Origin: an uncultured Erythrobacter sp.
Lineage (GTDB): Bacteria; Pseudomonadota; Alphaproteobacteria; Sphingomonadales; Sphingomonadaceae
Assembly: GCA_947493165.1 (NCBI GenBank)
Contig: CANLPY010000001.1
Span: 310,001 to 374,000 of the forward strand
Direction: 5' to 3'
Length of the DNA stretch: 64,000 nucleotides
Part shown: positions 1 through 9,144 of the stretch, in pieces
Layout: every line of letters begins with the position of its first letter
Numbering within the stretch: the stretch's first letter is position 1
Position numbers and translations under genes: made by a program
The notes under the pieces: generated by a model
Databases searched by the model: none
What the model was told of the DNA's origin: nothing
What the model saw: only the letters and a program-made list of their open reading frames with translations

Positions 1-1
1 C

Positions 2-1096
2 ACCCATAGCCTCGATGCGCTGATCGCGGCGGGGGTTAATGTGACGAGCGCCTTTGGCCCCCAACATGGGCTGAAGGGCGATAAACAAGATAATATGGTC
101 GAAACAGCGGACGAAACCGATCCGCAATATGGCATCCCGGTCTTCTCACTATATGGTGAAGTGCGGCGCCCAACTGGGCAAATGATGTCGAGCGCGGATG
201 TATTTCTGTTCGATCTGCAAGACCTTGGGTGCCGCATCTACACCTTCGTCACGACGCTGCTCTATTTGCTCGAAGAGGCGGAAAAGGCGGGCAAGGAAGT
301 GTGGGTGCTCGACCGGCCCAATCCCGCTGGTCGGCCATTGGAGGGCACCTTGCTTGTGCCGGGCCACGAAAGCTTTGTCGGCGCGGCTCCCATGCCGATG
401 CGCCACGGACTAACGCTGGGCGAGATGGGTCACTGGTTCATTGCGCACTTTGGCCTCAATGTGGATTATCGCGTGGTCGCTATGGAGGGCTGGCAGCCTG
501 ATGGCGAGGGTTACGGCTGGCCAACCTCTCGCGTTTGGATCAACCCATCGCCTAATGCTGCCAATGTGAATATGGCCCGCGCCTATGCTGGCACGGTTAT
601 GATCGAAGGCGCCACGGTGTCAGAGGGCCGCGGGACCACGCGCCCATTGGAGGTCTTGTTCGGCGCGCCAGACATTGATGCGAAGGCTGTGCTGGCAGAG
701 ATGCATGGCTTCCAGCCCGATTGGCTTCAGGGCTGCGCTCTGCGGGATTGTTGGTTTGAGCCAACCTTCCACAAGCATACAGGAAAGCTGTGTAACGCTC
801 TGATGATCCACGCAGAAGGCCCGCATTATGATCATGATATGTTTAAGCCGTGGCGTCTTCAGGCGCTGGCTTTTAAGGCGATCCGCAGCCTCTATCCCGA
901 CTATGAATTGTGGCGCGGGACGGACTTTAAATATGAATACACCAACGATGTGCTGGCCATCGATGTGATCAACGGCGGGCCATCTTTGCGCGAATGGGTG
1001 GATGATAACGCCGCGCGGCCAAGCGATCTCGACGCGCTGGCGTCAAACGATGAGGCGGCTTGGGTGCAAATGGTGCGCGAATATAGGCTATATTGA
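2..1096 (+). CDS. DUF1343 protein, NamZ-like exo-beta-N-acetylmuramidase (5' end missing)
   Basis: The reading frame is already open at base 2 and closes with TGA at 1094-1096, so the N-terminus, including any signal peptide, lies outside the window. The visible 364 residues match the DUF1343 family. Recognisable stretches are TSAFGPQHGLKGD near the visible N-terminus, the FDLQDLGCRIYTF block, VLDRPNPAGRPLEG, and the C-terminal half with EGRGTTRPLEVLFGAP. Characterised members (NamZ) remove N-acetylmuramic acid from the non-reducing ends of peptidoglycan fragments; applying that activity here is inference from family. The stop overlaps the start of the next gene (TGATG), which suggests translational coupling. 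Confidence 0.85.
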   Translation, partial: THSLDALIAAGVNVTSAFGPQHGLKGDKQDNMVETADETDPQYGIPVFSLYGEVRRPTGQMMSSADVFLFDLQDLGCRIYTFVTTLLYLLEEAEKAGKEVWVLDRPNPAGRPLEGTLLVPGHESFVGAAPMPMRHGLTLGEMGHWFIAHFGLNVDYRVVAMEGWQPDGEGYGWPTSRVWINPSPNAANVNMARAYAGTVMIEGATVSEGRGTTRPLEVLFGAPDIDAKAVLAEMHGFQPDWLQGCALRDCWFEPTFHKHTGKLCNALMIHAEGPHYDHDMFKPWRLQALAFKAIRSLYPDYELWRGTDFKYEYTNDVLAIDVINGGPSLREWVDDNAARPSDLDALASNDEAAWVQMVREYRLY

Positions 1097-2112
1097 TGGC
1101 GAGCGCTCCTAATCCTGAGCCCGCTATGGAAGAGGGTGAGGCGGATCGCCGTCTGACCGCTAACAACCAAGATCCAGACGCTCTGACGGCAAAAGCGGAT
1201 CACCGCCTTTTGGCAAAGGATCACCGGGCAGCATCAGCGTATTACCGAGCTGCGTTGCAAATGATGGAGCAGGCGGGGCGCGGCGCCGGGTGGCTAGCGT
1301 CTCGCATCGAAGACACGATCATCTGGCTCGATCAGAATTACGTTCGGCATATCGTTGAACGCCTTGAAAAGGCGGGTTTTCCGCAGTCGGAATGGCATCC
1401 GCGTTTTGCCAAATCGCTGGCGATGATGGTGGGACAGCTTGAGCGTGCGCCCGAACCGCACTCTTTCCCGCAAATGCCCATGACGTTCTTTTACGCAGGC
1501 ATGGAGCATCATGAGTTTGTTCCGAAAGAACGGTTCGACTGGGCGGAAAGGCTTGAGGCGCAAACCGACGCAATCCGTGCTGAAGCTCAGGCGATTCTCG
1601 ACGATGATGCCAATTTCTCGGCCTATGTGAAGAGTGCGGATAACCGCCCGCACGGTGATGTTCACGGCATGCTGGAAAACAAGGTCTGGTCGAGCTTTGA
1701 ATTGGCCGAGGACGGGGATTTTGCGCCCGAGCGCGTTGCCAAATGCCCCAACACCCATGCGGCGCTGGAGGACGTTCCGCTTTGCCGGATCACCAACCGC
1801 GCGCCCACACCGATGTTCTCGCGTCTGGCCGCGGGCGAGCGCATCCCGCCGCATACCGGCATGATCAATGTACGGTATATCTGCCACCTGCCGCTCATCG
1901 TGCCTGGCGACGGGACTTTGCGTGTGGGCGGATCAAAGCGTCACTGGGAGGAGGGCAAGCTGCTGGTGTTCGACGATTCCGTTGAGCACGAGGCTTGGAA
2001 CGACGCGGATAAAGACCGGCTCGTTCTGATCTTCGACGTTTGGCGACCTGAGCTGGAAGACGCGGAGCGCGCTCAGCTTAATGCGCTGTTTGCTGCGGTG
2101 GATTCGTATTAG
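1096..2112 (+). CDS. aspartyl/asparaginyl beta-hydroxylase domain protein with TPR-like N-terminus
   Basis: A protein of 338 residues starting at the ATG in the TGATG overlap with the NamZ-like gene. An alternative TTG lies one codon upstream. The N-terminal third contains a helical TPR-like stretch (about residues 30-55, ADHRLLAKDHRAASAYYRAAL). The C-terminal part, about 225-325, looks like the Asp/Asn beta-hydroxylase fold: IPPHTGMINVRYICHLPL supplies the first metal histidine, and a conserved segment ending FDDSVEHEAWN supplies the second, followed by RLVLIFDVWRPE. Family members are Fe(II)/2-oxoglutarate dioxygenases. The substrate is unknown; lipid A modifying LpxO and protein hydroxylases both belong to this superfamily. 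Confidence 0.85.
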   Translation: MASAPNPEPAMEEGEADRRLTANNQDPDALTAKADHRLLAKDHRAASAYYRAALQMMEQAGRGAGWLASRIEDTIIWLDQNYVRHIVERLEKAGFPQSEWHPRFAKSLAMMVGQLERAPEPHSFPQMPMTFFYAGMEHHEFVPKERFDWAERLEAQTDAIRAEAQAILDDDANFSAYVKSADNRPHGDVHGMLENKVWSSFELAEDGDFAPERVAKCPNTHAALEDVPLCRITNRAPTPMFSRLAAGERIPPHTGMINVRYICHLPLIVPGDGTLRVGGSKRHWEEGKLLVFDDSVEHEAWNDADKDRLVLIFDVWRPELEDAERAQLNALFAAVDSY

Positions 2113-2145
2113 CGAAGCTTAAGGTCTGGCAATCGCCACCTGGTA

Positions 2146-2802
2146 TTAAGCCAATTCAGTGTAGTCCTGCGTTTCAGCATCCCATTGGAACGCGACACCA
2201 TACTCTCGATCTATCAGATGCAGCCAGCGGTCGTCTGCGTTAAGCACTTTGCCGATGGCGATGTAGAGTGGCTTCTCTCCGGCCTCTGCATCAGCATCAA
2301 TCGCTTCTTGCGTTCCTCGCATGCGCCATCCGCTGTCTTCATACTCATCGCCGTCGCGGGTCATGTCCGGCTCTTCGCGATAGAGATAATCGGCGTGGCA
2401 GCGGCCATCGACAACGCAAGCATCGACGAAACAACGCTCCCAGTATTCGCGATAGGGCGGCGTTTCTGGCCTTGAATTGCTCTCTGAAAACGTTGTCGAA
2501 ATCACATGTGTGAGCGGAATGACTACGCTATCGCCCAGTGCGAACTTGTCTATTCCGACAGGCTCGTTGTCTAGCGTGCCGTGCACCCATCCTTTTTCAA
2601 TGTTTTCAATCAGAACCCACATGCGCTCTGCATCATAGGTGTGTGCGCCTTCCAACTGACGAAACACAGCCTTCACACCGTCACCGGGTTTCAGAGCAGA
2701 AAGTTCATCAGGGTGAGGCAAAAAATAAGTGTAGGGTGCGGAAGCTGCTATCGGCCGAGGATCGTCAATCTCGATCCCTAGTGGCAGTTTGATGTGGCTC
2801 AA
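2146..2802 (-). CDS. DUF2314-like protein
   Basis: A 218-residue soluble protein with no signal peptide. It begins at a TTG 4 bases after the stop of the upstream VWA gene, so the two are probably cotranscribed. The middle section (GDGVKAVFRQLEG, then MWVLIENIEKGWVHGTLDNEPV and GDSVVIPLTHVI) resembles the DUF2314 fold, in which a MWV-x-V segment is followed by G-x-L-x-N-x-P. A C-terminal half follows that contains three cysteines (ERCFVDACVVDGRCHADYLY). No catalytic motif is recognised. The function is unknown, and the family assignment rests on motif resemblance only. Confidence 0.65.
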   Translation of the reverse strand: MSHIKLPLGIEIDDPRPIAASAPYTYFLPHPDELSALKPGDGVKAVFRQLEGAHTYDAERMWVLIENIEKGWVHGTLDNEPVGIDKFALGDSVVIPLTHVISTTFSESNSRPETPPYREYWERCFVDACVVDGRCHADYLYREEPDMTRDGDEYEDSGWRMRGTQEAIDADAEAGEKPLYIAIGKVLNADDRWLHLIDREYGVAFQWDAETQDYTELA

Positions 2803-2806
2803 CAGC

Positions 2807-3991
2807 TCAATGCCCCTGTTTCCGGCTTAGCTCCTGGGTCGCATTTTCCAAGCCGCCTAGTGTCAGCGGGTACATCCGGTCACTCACCAGCTGCTTCAGC
2901 ATCTTCGTTGATTGTGAATAGCTCCACTGCTTTTCGGGCACTGGGTTTAGCCAGACGGTGGCGGGATAAGTGTTGGTCACGCGCTGCATCCACATCGCGC
3001 CCGCTTCTTCATTCATGTGTTCAACACTACCGCCCGGATGCGTGATTTCATACGGGCTCATCGCTGCATCACCGACAAAGATCACTTTGTAATCATGTCC
3101 ATATTTGTGGAGGATATCCCAGGTATTGGTGCGTTCCTGCCAGCGGCGTTTGTTATCCTTCCACACGCCTTCGTAAAGGCAATTGTGGAAGTAGAAGAAT
3201 TCAAGGTTCTTGAACTCGGATGAGGCCGCGCTGAACAGTTCCTCGCACAGCTTGATGAATGGGTCCATTGACCCGCCGACATCAAGGAAAAGAAGCAGTT
3301 TGATGGCATTCTTGCGTTCCGGGCGCATGTGAATGTCCAGCCAGCCTTGCTTGGCGGTGCCATCAATCGTCGCATCTAGATCGAGCTGATCGGGCGTCCC
3401 TTCGCGGGCAAACCGGCGCAAGCGGCGCAGCGCCATCTTGATGTTACGAGTGCCCAGTTCCTTGGTGTTGTCGAGGTTTTGAAACTCTCGCTTTTCCCAC
3501 ACTTTGATCGCGCGTTTGTGCTTGCTCTCGCCGCCGATCCGCACGCCTTCCGGGTTATACCCGCCGTGCCCGAATGGGGACGTGCCGCCGGTGCCGATCC
3601 ACTTATTTCCGCCTTCGTGGCGTTTTTCCTGCTCCTCAAGCCTTTTCTTGAGGGTGTCCATGATATCATCCCAATCGCCGAGAGATTCGATTTTTTCCAT
3701 CTCTTCGGGCGTTAGGAATTTCTCCGCAACCGCCTTCAGCCAATCTTCGGGAATTTCGACAGGGTTCTGGCCATAGTCAGACAAAATACCCTTGAAAACT
3801 TTGTTGAATACCTGATCAAAACGGTCAAGCAGCCCTTCGTCTTTCACAAAGGTTGCCCGGCTGAGATAGTAGAATGCCTCCGGCGTCTGCTCGATAACTT
3901 CCTTGTCCAAGGCCTCAAGCAAAGTGAGGTGTTCCTTAAAGGAGGCACCAATCCCGGCCTCGCGCAATTCGTCCATGAAATTGAAAAACAT
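2807..3991 (-). CDS. VWA domain-containing CoxE-like protein
   Basis: A cytoplasmic protein of 394 residues. The first 200 residues are mostly helical and charged, with a glycine-rich stretch (about 133-150). A VWA domain starts near residue 231 with the metal-binding motif DVGGS (237-241), the CoxE/YehP variant of DxSxS, and continues through YFHNCLYEGVW and VIFVGDAAMSPYEI. Such proteins work with MoxR AAA ATPases, which they present to a client protein for metal insertion or remodelling. The presumed partner MoxR gene is at 5570-6427 on the same strand, but an oppositely oriented chemoreceptor gene lies between them. The client is unknown. Confidence 0.88.
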   Translation of the reverse strand: MFFNFMDELREAGIGASFKEHLTLLEALDKEVIEQTPEAFYYLSRATFVKDEGLLDRFDQVFNKVFKGILSDYGQNPVEIPEDWLKAVAEKFLTPEEMEKIESLGDWDDIMDTLKKRLEEQEKRHEGGNKWIGTGGTSPFGHGGYNPEGVRIGGESKHKRAIKVWEKREFQNLDNTKELGTRNIKMALRRLRRFAREGTPDQLDLDATIDGTAKQGWLDIHMRPERKNAIKLLLFLDVGGSMDPFIKLCEELFSAASSEFKNLEFFYFHNCLYEGVWKDNKRRWQERTNTWDILHKYGHDYKVIFVGDAAMSPYEITHPGGSVEHMNEEAGAMWMQRVTNTYPATVWLNPVPEKQWSYSQSTKMLKQLVSDRMYPLTLGGLENATQELSRKQGH

Positions 3992-4153
3992 ACCATACGC
4001 TTAACTCGCCAAAGGCCAGAGTGCTACCCTTAGGTTTCACTGCGAGTACGGAAAGTCACGCATTTTTGCCGCGTAATGCACCTTGGCTTTAAGTCTTCGC
4101 TAACCATCACTGCTTACTGCACACCAAGAGCAAAAGAACAGGGGCGCGCGGGC

Positions 4154-5551
4154 ATGAAGCCGTTTGAGATTGATAAACAGGGCGCAACTGCGCTTGAGGA
4201 AATTCCGGAAAGCTGCAGCGCTGTAACACTCGAATGCACCGATGTCGCAGGGATCGTCGCCGAAGTCATTCGCTCTTCCGAAGCCTTGCGCGAAGAACAT
4301 GATGCTTTGCGTGACACCGTCGGCGCACTCGAAGCGGACCAAGCAAAGGTTGCCGAGGCTAGCGATGAAGCTCGACTGTTGTCAGAGCGTGCCATCGAGC
4401 GGCTAGGCGAAGGTACTGCCCTCATCAATTCCTCTCTTGGCCAGATTAACTCAATGTTGGAACTGGTCGAAACCTTAGGTCAGCATGTCACAGGTTTCGC
4501 AGCAGCAATGGATCAAGTGCGTCGCAGCGCCGATGATATTGACCAAATCGCTGAAACCACGAATATTTTGGCGCTTAACGCAACAATTGAAGCGATGCGC
4601 GCTGGCGAAGCCGGTCGAACATTCGCGGTTGTAGCAGGCGAAGTTAAGAGCCTTGCGAACGATACACGTAAGGCGACCGAAGAGATCACCAAAACTATCG
4701 ACGCACTTGGAGAAGAGGCGTCGCTCGTTATCGAAAAAATTGAATCCGGGTCCAAGGCAAGTCTAGATGCGCAAGACTCAGTTGCGCGAATAGAGACCAC
4801 GATCTCGACCGTCGGTGAGCTGGTGGAAGAGGTTGATAAGCAGAACGATGTCATCGCCCGCTCGACAGGTACAATCAGCAGTCACGTCGAATCGGTCCAA
4901 GGTGTGCTGGTCACGTTTGATAAGGCGGCTCTTGAAAATGAAGGGCAGCTCCTAGATGCCCATAAGCGCATGATGGGCCTTGAACTGACCGCCAGCGAGA
5001 TGTTCGATAAAATCGTGCAAGCCGGACTATGTCCTGAAGACAGTCTGGTCGTTTCTATGGCTCAAGGGTTCGCAAAGGAAGTGGTCGCCCATGCCGAAAC
5101 GGCGATTGCAGGTGGCGACATTTCTGAAGCCGAAATCTTTGACAGGTCTTACAAAACAATTCCTGGCAGCAATCCAGAACGGTTCGAAACGGGCCTTAGT
5201 GATTGGGCCCACGAAAATTGGCGTCCCTTCCTAGACCGTGCGAAACAGGCTGATCCACGTATCGTCGCCGCCGCATGCACTGATACCAACGGGTTCCTAC
5301 CCACACACTTGTCCGACCGCTCGCGTGAGCCAACTGGTGATGTGACGCATGACACTGCATTCTGCAGGCATGGCCGCATCATTCTCGATCCAATTGATCA
5401 AAAGGCAAAGAAGAGCACTGCACCGTATATGATGGCTGTGTATCGCCAAGAAGGTGATGGCGAACAGTACATCGTAGTGCGCAACGTCTACGTCCCAATC
5501 TATATCAACGGCAAACGTTGGGGCGACTTTGAACTTGCGTACTCAATCTAA
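4154..5551 (+). CDS. soluble methyl-accepting chemotaxis protein with C-terminal sensor-like domain
   Basis: I chose the ATG at 4154, about 465 residues. The frame is open back to an ATG at 4076, but the extra residues look non-native. No membrane segment or signal peptide is present. Residues about 30-260 are coiled coil with the chemoreceptor hairpin tip at about 125-175 ([20 protein letters not shown], then [20 protein letters not shown]). This tip binds CheA and CheW in the family. The C-terminal part, about 280-465, holds a separate domain with [17 protein letters not shown] and a final strand-rich [17 protein letters not shown]. This layout is known from other alphaproteobacterial cytoplasmic receptors. 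The ligand is unknown and no che genes are nearby. Confidence 0.88.
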   Translation: MKPFEIDKQGATALEEIPESCSAVTLECTDVAGIVAEVIRSSEALREEHDALRDTVGALEADQAKVAEASDEARLLSERAIERLGEGTALINSSLGQINSMLELVETLGQHVTGFAAAMDQVRRSADDIDQIAETTNILALNATIEAMRAGEAGRTFAVVAGEVKSLANDTRKATEEITKTIDALGEEASLVIEKIESGSKASLDAQDSVARIETTISTVGELVEEVDKQNDVIARSTGTISSHVESVQGVLVTFDKAALENEGQLLDAHKRMMGLELTASEMFDKIVQAGLCPEDSLVVSMAQGFAKEVVAHAETAIAGGDISEAEIFDRSYKTIPGSNPERFETGLSDWAHENWRPFLDRAKQADPRIVAAACTDTNGFLPTHLSDRSREPTGDVTHDTAFCRHGRIILDPIDQKAKKSTAPYMMAVYRQEGDGEQYIVVRNVYVPIYINGKRWGDFELAYSI

Positions 5552-5569
5552 AAGGTTGATCTGATCCGA

Positions 5570-6427
5570 TTAGGTCGGATTGCGGCGCGCCATAAATGCG
5601 AGACGTTCAAACATCATCACGTCCTGCTCATTCTTAAGCAGCGCGCCGTGCATTGGTGGGATCGCGTTGTTAGGGTTTGAGTCCTGCAAGACTTCCAACG
5701 GCATATCTTCGTTGAGCAGCAGTTTTAGCCAATCAAGCAGCTCGCTGGTCGATGGTTTTTTCTTCAGGCCCGGCACTTCGCGCAGCTCATAGAAGATATC
5801 CATGGCCTTGGTAACAAGTGTCTTTTGGATGCCCGGATAATGCACATCGATGATCGATTGCATCGTCTCACGGTCAGGGAACTTGATATAGTGGAAGAAG
5901 CAACGACGCAGGAATGCGTCGGGCAATTCCTTTTCATTGTTTGATGTGATGACCACAATCGGGCGCTCTTTCGCTTCGATCCGCTCCTGCGTTTCGTAAA
6001 CATCGAAACTCATCCGATCGAGCTCTTGGAGCAGATCGTTGGGAAATTCGATATCGGCTTTGTCGATTTCATCGATCAGCAAAACGGGCAATTGTTCAGA
6101 TGTGAATGCCTCCCAAAGCTTACCCTTTTTGATGTAGTTTCGAATGTCGTGAACGCGCTTTTCGCCAAGCTGTCCATCGCGCAGACGCGCAACCGCATCA
6201 TACTCATACAGGCCTTGCTGCGCTTTAGTGGTCGATTTAACATTCCATTCGATCAGCGGCGCGCCGATCGCTTTTGATATCTCGTGAGCAAGAACCGTTT
6301 TGCCCGTGCCAGGCTCACCTTTGACAAGAAGCGGACGGCGCAGCGTGACCGCAGCATCAACGGCGACCTTTAGATCGTCCGTGGCGATGTAATCACTGGT
6401 ACCTTCAAAGCGCTTTTGATCTGTCAT
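5570..6427 (-). CDS. MoxR family AAA+ ATPase
   Basis: A protein of 285 residues. The Walker A motif GEPGTGKT is at 37-44 and Walker B VLLIDEIDKAD at about 115-125. Sensor 1 is in VVITSNNEKELPDAF and an arginine-finger region follows (LRRCFFHYI). MoxR ATPases act as chaperones for metallo-enzymes together with VWA proteins; the likely partner is the CoxE-like gene downstream on the same strand (2807-3991). The start ATG at 6427 is the only good one before the conserved N-terminus (FEGTSDYIA). The gene ends 19 bases from the convergent chemoreceptor gene, with a 6-bp inverted repeat (5564-5569 with 5575-5580) across its stop codon. Confidence 0.93.
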   Translation of the reverse strand: MTDQKRFEGTSDYIATDDLKVAVDAAVTLRRPLLVKGEPGTGKTVLAHEISKAIGAPLIEWNVKSTTKAQQGLYEYDAVARLRDGQLGEKRVHDIRNYIKKGKLWEAFTSEQLPVLLIDEIDKADIEFPNDLLQELDRMSFDVYETQERIEAKERPIVVITSNNEKELPDAFLRRCFFHYIKFPDRETMQSIIDVHYPGIQKTLVTKAMDIFYELREVPGLKKKPSTSELLDWLKLLLNEDMPLEVLQDSNPNNAIPPMHGALLKNEQDVMMFERLAFMARRNPT

Positions 6428-6458
6428 GCTCGGTCCTGTATATCTGGTGTTTGCCTCT

Positions 6459-6511
6459 TTACGTGAGCGTTAAGGGCGCGGCCGCCGGGTGGCAAGGGTG
6501 ACGCTACGTAA
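6459..6511. repeat. long imperfect hairpin between moxR and the beta-lactamase-like gene
   Basis: The arm TTACGTGAGCGT (6459-6470) pairs with ACGCTACGTAA (6501-6511) with one bulged G. The 30-base loop contains a further GC-rich self-complementary stretch (GGGCGCGGCCGCC). It lies in the 109-base gap before moxR on its coding strand. No T run follows, so a structured leader or protein site fits better than an intrinsic terminator. Confidence 0.4.
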
Positions 6512-6535
6512 GCTAACCGGGTTGTCTGATCGTGA

Positions 6536-7825
6536 CTAATTTGAGAGCTGTAGGATGCGCTGCGCGATCATCTCCAGGGCAGAATTGTTCAAGTTCGCTT
6601 CCGGGTTGTTCCAACTGAGTACTAACACATGAGGCTTGCTTGCTCGATCGGTGAGCAACCACGTTAGGTTTAGAACGCCCGGCTCTGACCCGCCTTTGTA
6701 TCCGATGTAGTCCCATTTTTCACGCAGTGGTTCTGGTACTGAAGGATTTATTTCCATGATCGCAAACGTGCCTTCGATTGCTGTCTGGTTCATATAATCA
6801 AACAGTCGGCGCAGGTCGGTTGCGCTTGCAAACCATTCAACATCAAGGGCCACCGGGCCTTCTGCAAACGCAGTATTAATCTGTTCGGGCGTTAGATCGT
6901 CTGTTGCCAAGTCGTCCAGAATTGCGCGCTGCTCATCTGTGTTGGACGCTGTGCGATAGGCCTCAAGCCGCTCAGCCGGGCCACCTTTCAGCGAAAACAA
7001 TTCTCGCGTGGTCAAGAAAGGCATCGTCTTGGCCGGATCTGTGTAGCCAGACTCAGTTACAGTCTGCTCAACTTGCTCTCGGCCAAGCACCGCCATCAAT
7101 TGATCTGTCGCGGTGTTATCGCTGATTGAGATCATCAAGCTGGCGAGCGTGGACAGCGTAACGGGCGCGCCGCTTGGCCAATTCTGCATCATGCCGCTGG
7201 GAAAGCTCTTTTGATCAAGCGCTATGACGTCATCCCAACTGCGCTTGCCTTGCCTAATCTCGCGTGAGAGCGCCGCGAGCACATACAATTTGAAAGTGGA
7301 GCCGATGGCGAAGCGCTTATCAGGATTGATTGCAAGCAATGGGTCATTGCCATCAAGCGGGCCGAAATATGCGCCGACTTCGCCCGGAAGCGCGTTGAGT
7401 TCCGCTGCGATTTTGGCAAAGCTATCGTCAAGAGTATCGAACTGACGGATCAGCAGGCCTTGTATGAGATGCGGCGATTGCGCGGCAACCGCGAGATCGA
7501 GGCGCGCGATGGACTTCTCAAACCGAATGAGAACTTCTCCGCTGAATTCGCTTTTTGGGTTGATAGCCTCCACGCTCAGCGCCTGGCCGTGCTGCGCAGT
7601 GACTTGCGCGTTGATTGCCGCGAATTGCTCCGGCGGAACAGCGGTCAGGAAAGCTTCACTGAATACGTCTTCTGGTGCCGCTTCGCCTTTAAGTAAAGCG
7701 ACGACATCCTGCGCGCGCTGCTTCAATGGGGCGGAAAGTCCGGCTTTGGTCTGCTGATCTTCCTGAGCTGTCAGCACCGCTGGCGAGACAAAAAGGGCGA
7801 GGGCAAGCGCGAGTTTTTTCAACAT
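6536..7825 (-). CDS. exported class A beta-lactamase-related serine hydrolase
   Basis: Starting at the ATG at 7825 gives 429 residues with a Sec signal peptide (MLKKLALALALFVSPAVLTA, cut near 20-21). Residues about 30-130 form an N-terminal domain without catalytic motifs, resembling the isomerase-like domain in front of the beta-lactamase fold in the ORF12/LpqF group. The C-terminal domain carries S-T-F-K (176-179), SDN (235-237) and KGG (377-379), the three active-site motifs of serine beta-lactamases and penicillin-recognising esterases. The protein may be a periplasmic esterase or amidase rather than a resistance enzyme: the omega-loop glutamate is not evident and no ampR-like regulator is beside it. 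Confidence 0.85.
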   Translation of the reverse strand: MLKKLALALALFVSPAVLTAQEDQQTKAGLSAPLKQRAQDVVALLKGEAAPEDVFSEAFLTAVPPEQFAAINAQVTAQHGQALSVEAINPKSEFSGEVLIRFEKSIARLDLAVAAQSPHLIQGLLIRQFDTLDDSFAKIAAELNALPGEVGAYFGPLDGNDPLLAINPDKRFAIGSTFKLYVLAALSREIRQGKRSWDDVIALDQKSFPSGMMQNWPSGAPVTLSTLASLMISISDNTATDQLMAVLGREQVEQTVTESGYTDPAKTMPFLTTRELFSLKGGPAERLEAYRTASNTDEQRAILDDLATDDLTPEQINTAFAEGPVALDVEWFASATDLRRLFDYMNQTAIEGTFAIMEINPSVPEPLREKWDYIGYKGGSEPGVLNLTWLLTDRASKPHVLVLSWNNPEANLNNSALEMIAQRILQLSN

Positions 7826-7923
7826 GCGCCAGCTTTGCAACCTGCTGTATTGAATCGCAAGTCGTAACCAATTGGCGGCTTGGTGCTAATTCACTTAGAA
7901 GAGCACCGTAGGAGGAATAACCA

Positions 7924-9144
7924 ATGCCAACAGAGACGCTTTCGATCACCGCAGCCGCCGGACATGCGCTCGAAGGGGCGTTGGAAATGCCCACCGGGCT
8001 GGTGCGAGGGGCAGCGGTGTTTGCGCACTGCTTTACTTGTACCAAACAAAGCCGGGCCGCGATCAGCGTGGCGCGTGCATTAGCAACTCAAGGCATCGCA
8101 ACGTTGCGGTTCGATTTCACCGGACTAGGCGGCAGCGAGGGCGATTTTGGCCGTGCGGGTTTTGCCACCGATATTGCAGACCTGGTGGCGGTCGCGGGCG
8201 CATTGAAAGAGCGGTTTGACGCGCCGCTTCTGTTGGTCGGACACAGCCTCGGCGGAGCAGCAGTGCTTGCCGCTGCTCATGAACTTGGCGCAGACAATGT
8301 TGCGGCGGTGGCGACAATTGGCGCCCCGTCTGATGTCCCCCACGTTTTGCACATCATCAAGGGCGATCACGCTGCGATCCGGGCGGATGGCGAAGGCCCG
8401 GTGACTATTGGCGGACAGAGCTTTTCAGTCAGTCGAGAATTTCTGGAGAAAACGGAGGCGGTCGATTTGCTCGATCTCGTCAAGCAGTTGCGCTTGCCTT
8501 ACCTCGCGCTTCACTCGCCAACTGACACCATCGTCGGAGTAGAACATGCAAGCGCTCTTTTCCAAGCCGCCTTCCATCCGAAAAGCTATGTCAGCCTTGC
8601 TGGCGCTGATCACCTGCTAACTGATCGAGCAGACGCGGAATTTGCCGCAGAAACAATTGCGGTTTGGGCCAAACGCTATTTACCGACGCTCGATACTGGA
8701 CTTCTGCCCGAGACGGGCGTTGTGGTGAAAACTGGGCACGGCAAGTTCGGCACAGAAGTCCACACGGCCTCCCACCGGTTTATTGCCGATGAACCGCGCA
8801 GCTATGGCGGCGATGATACTGGCCCCACGCCCTATGATCTGCTCAACGCGGCGCTGGGAACGTGCACAGTCATGACTATGAAAATGTACACAGATCGCAA
8901 GGGTTGGCCCGTTCAAGGTTACAATGTCCATGTCACCCATGAGCGGGAACATGCCAAAGATTGCGATCATTGCGAGGACGAAGGCGAAGGCGCGCAGATA
9001 CAATCCCTCAATCGCACCATTGAGGTGCTGGGTGACGACTTAACTGACGAACAACGGGCCAAGATCATAGCGATTGCTGACAAATGCCCAGTCCATAAAA
9101 CACTGGAAGGCCATTTGCACATCCACACCAAGGAAGCGGATTAA
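7924..9144 (+). CDS. bifunctional alpha/beta hydrolase-OsmC family protein
   Basis: A fusion of 406 residues preceded by a strong ribosome binding site (AGGAGG at 7910-7915). Residues 1-250 form an alpha/beta hydrolase with the nucleophile elbow GHSLGG (S108), an acidic residue in the PTDTIVG segment and a C-terminal histidine (GADHLLTD). Residues about 262-405 form an OsmC/Ohr-type domain, with candidate peroxidatic cysteines in GTCTVMTMKMY and near CPVHKTLEGH. OsmC proteins reduce organic hydroperoxides, so the fusion may release and detoxify a lipid or ester hydroperoxide; that is inference. The stop interlocks with that of the convergent next gene (TTAA). Confidence 0.92.
   Translation: MPTETLSITAAAGHALEGALEMPTGLVRGAAVFAHCFTCTKQSRAAISVARALATQGIATLRFDFTGLGGSEGDFGRAGFATDIADLVAVAGALKERFDAPLLLVGHSLGGAAVLAAAHELGADNVAAVATIGAPSDVPHVLHIIKGDHAAIRADGEGPVTIGGQSFSVSREFLEKTEAVDLLDLVKQLRLPYLALHSPTDTIVGVEHASALFQAAFHPKSYVSLAGADHLLTDRADAEFAAETIAVWAKRYLPTLDTGLLPETGVVVKTGHGKFGTEVHTASHRFIADEPRSYGGDDTGPTPYDLLNAALGTCTVMTMKMYTDRKGWPVQGYNVHVTHEREHAKDCDHCEDEGEGAQIQSLNRTIEVLGDDLTDEQRAKIIAIADKCPVHKTLEGHLHIHTKEAD

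Noticed and set aside
5564..5580. Perfect 6-bp hairpin ATCCGA-TTAGG-TCGGAT at the moxR/chemoreceptor junction
   Set aside because: No T run on either strand and the arms overlap the moxR coding end; too weak to call a terminator.
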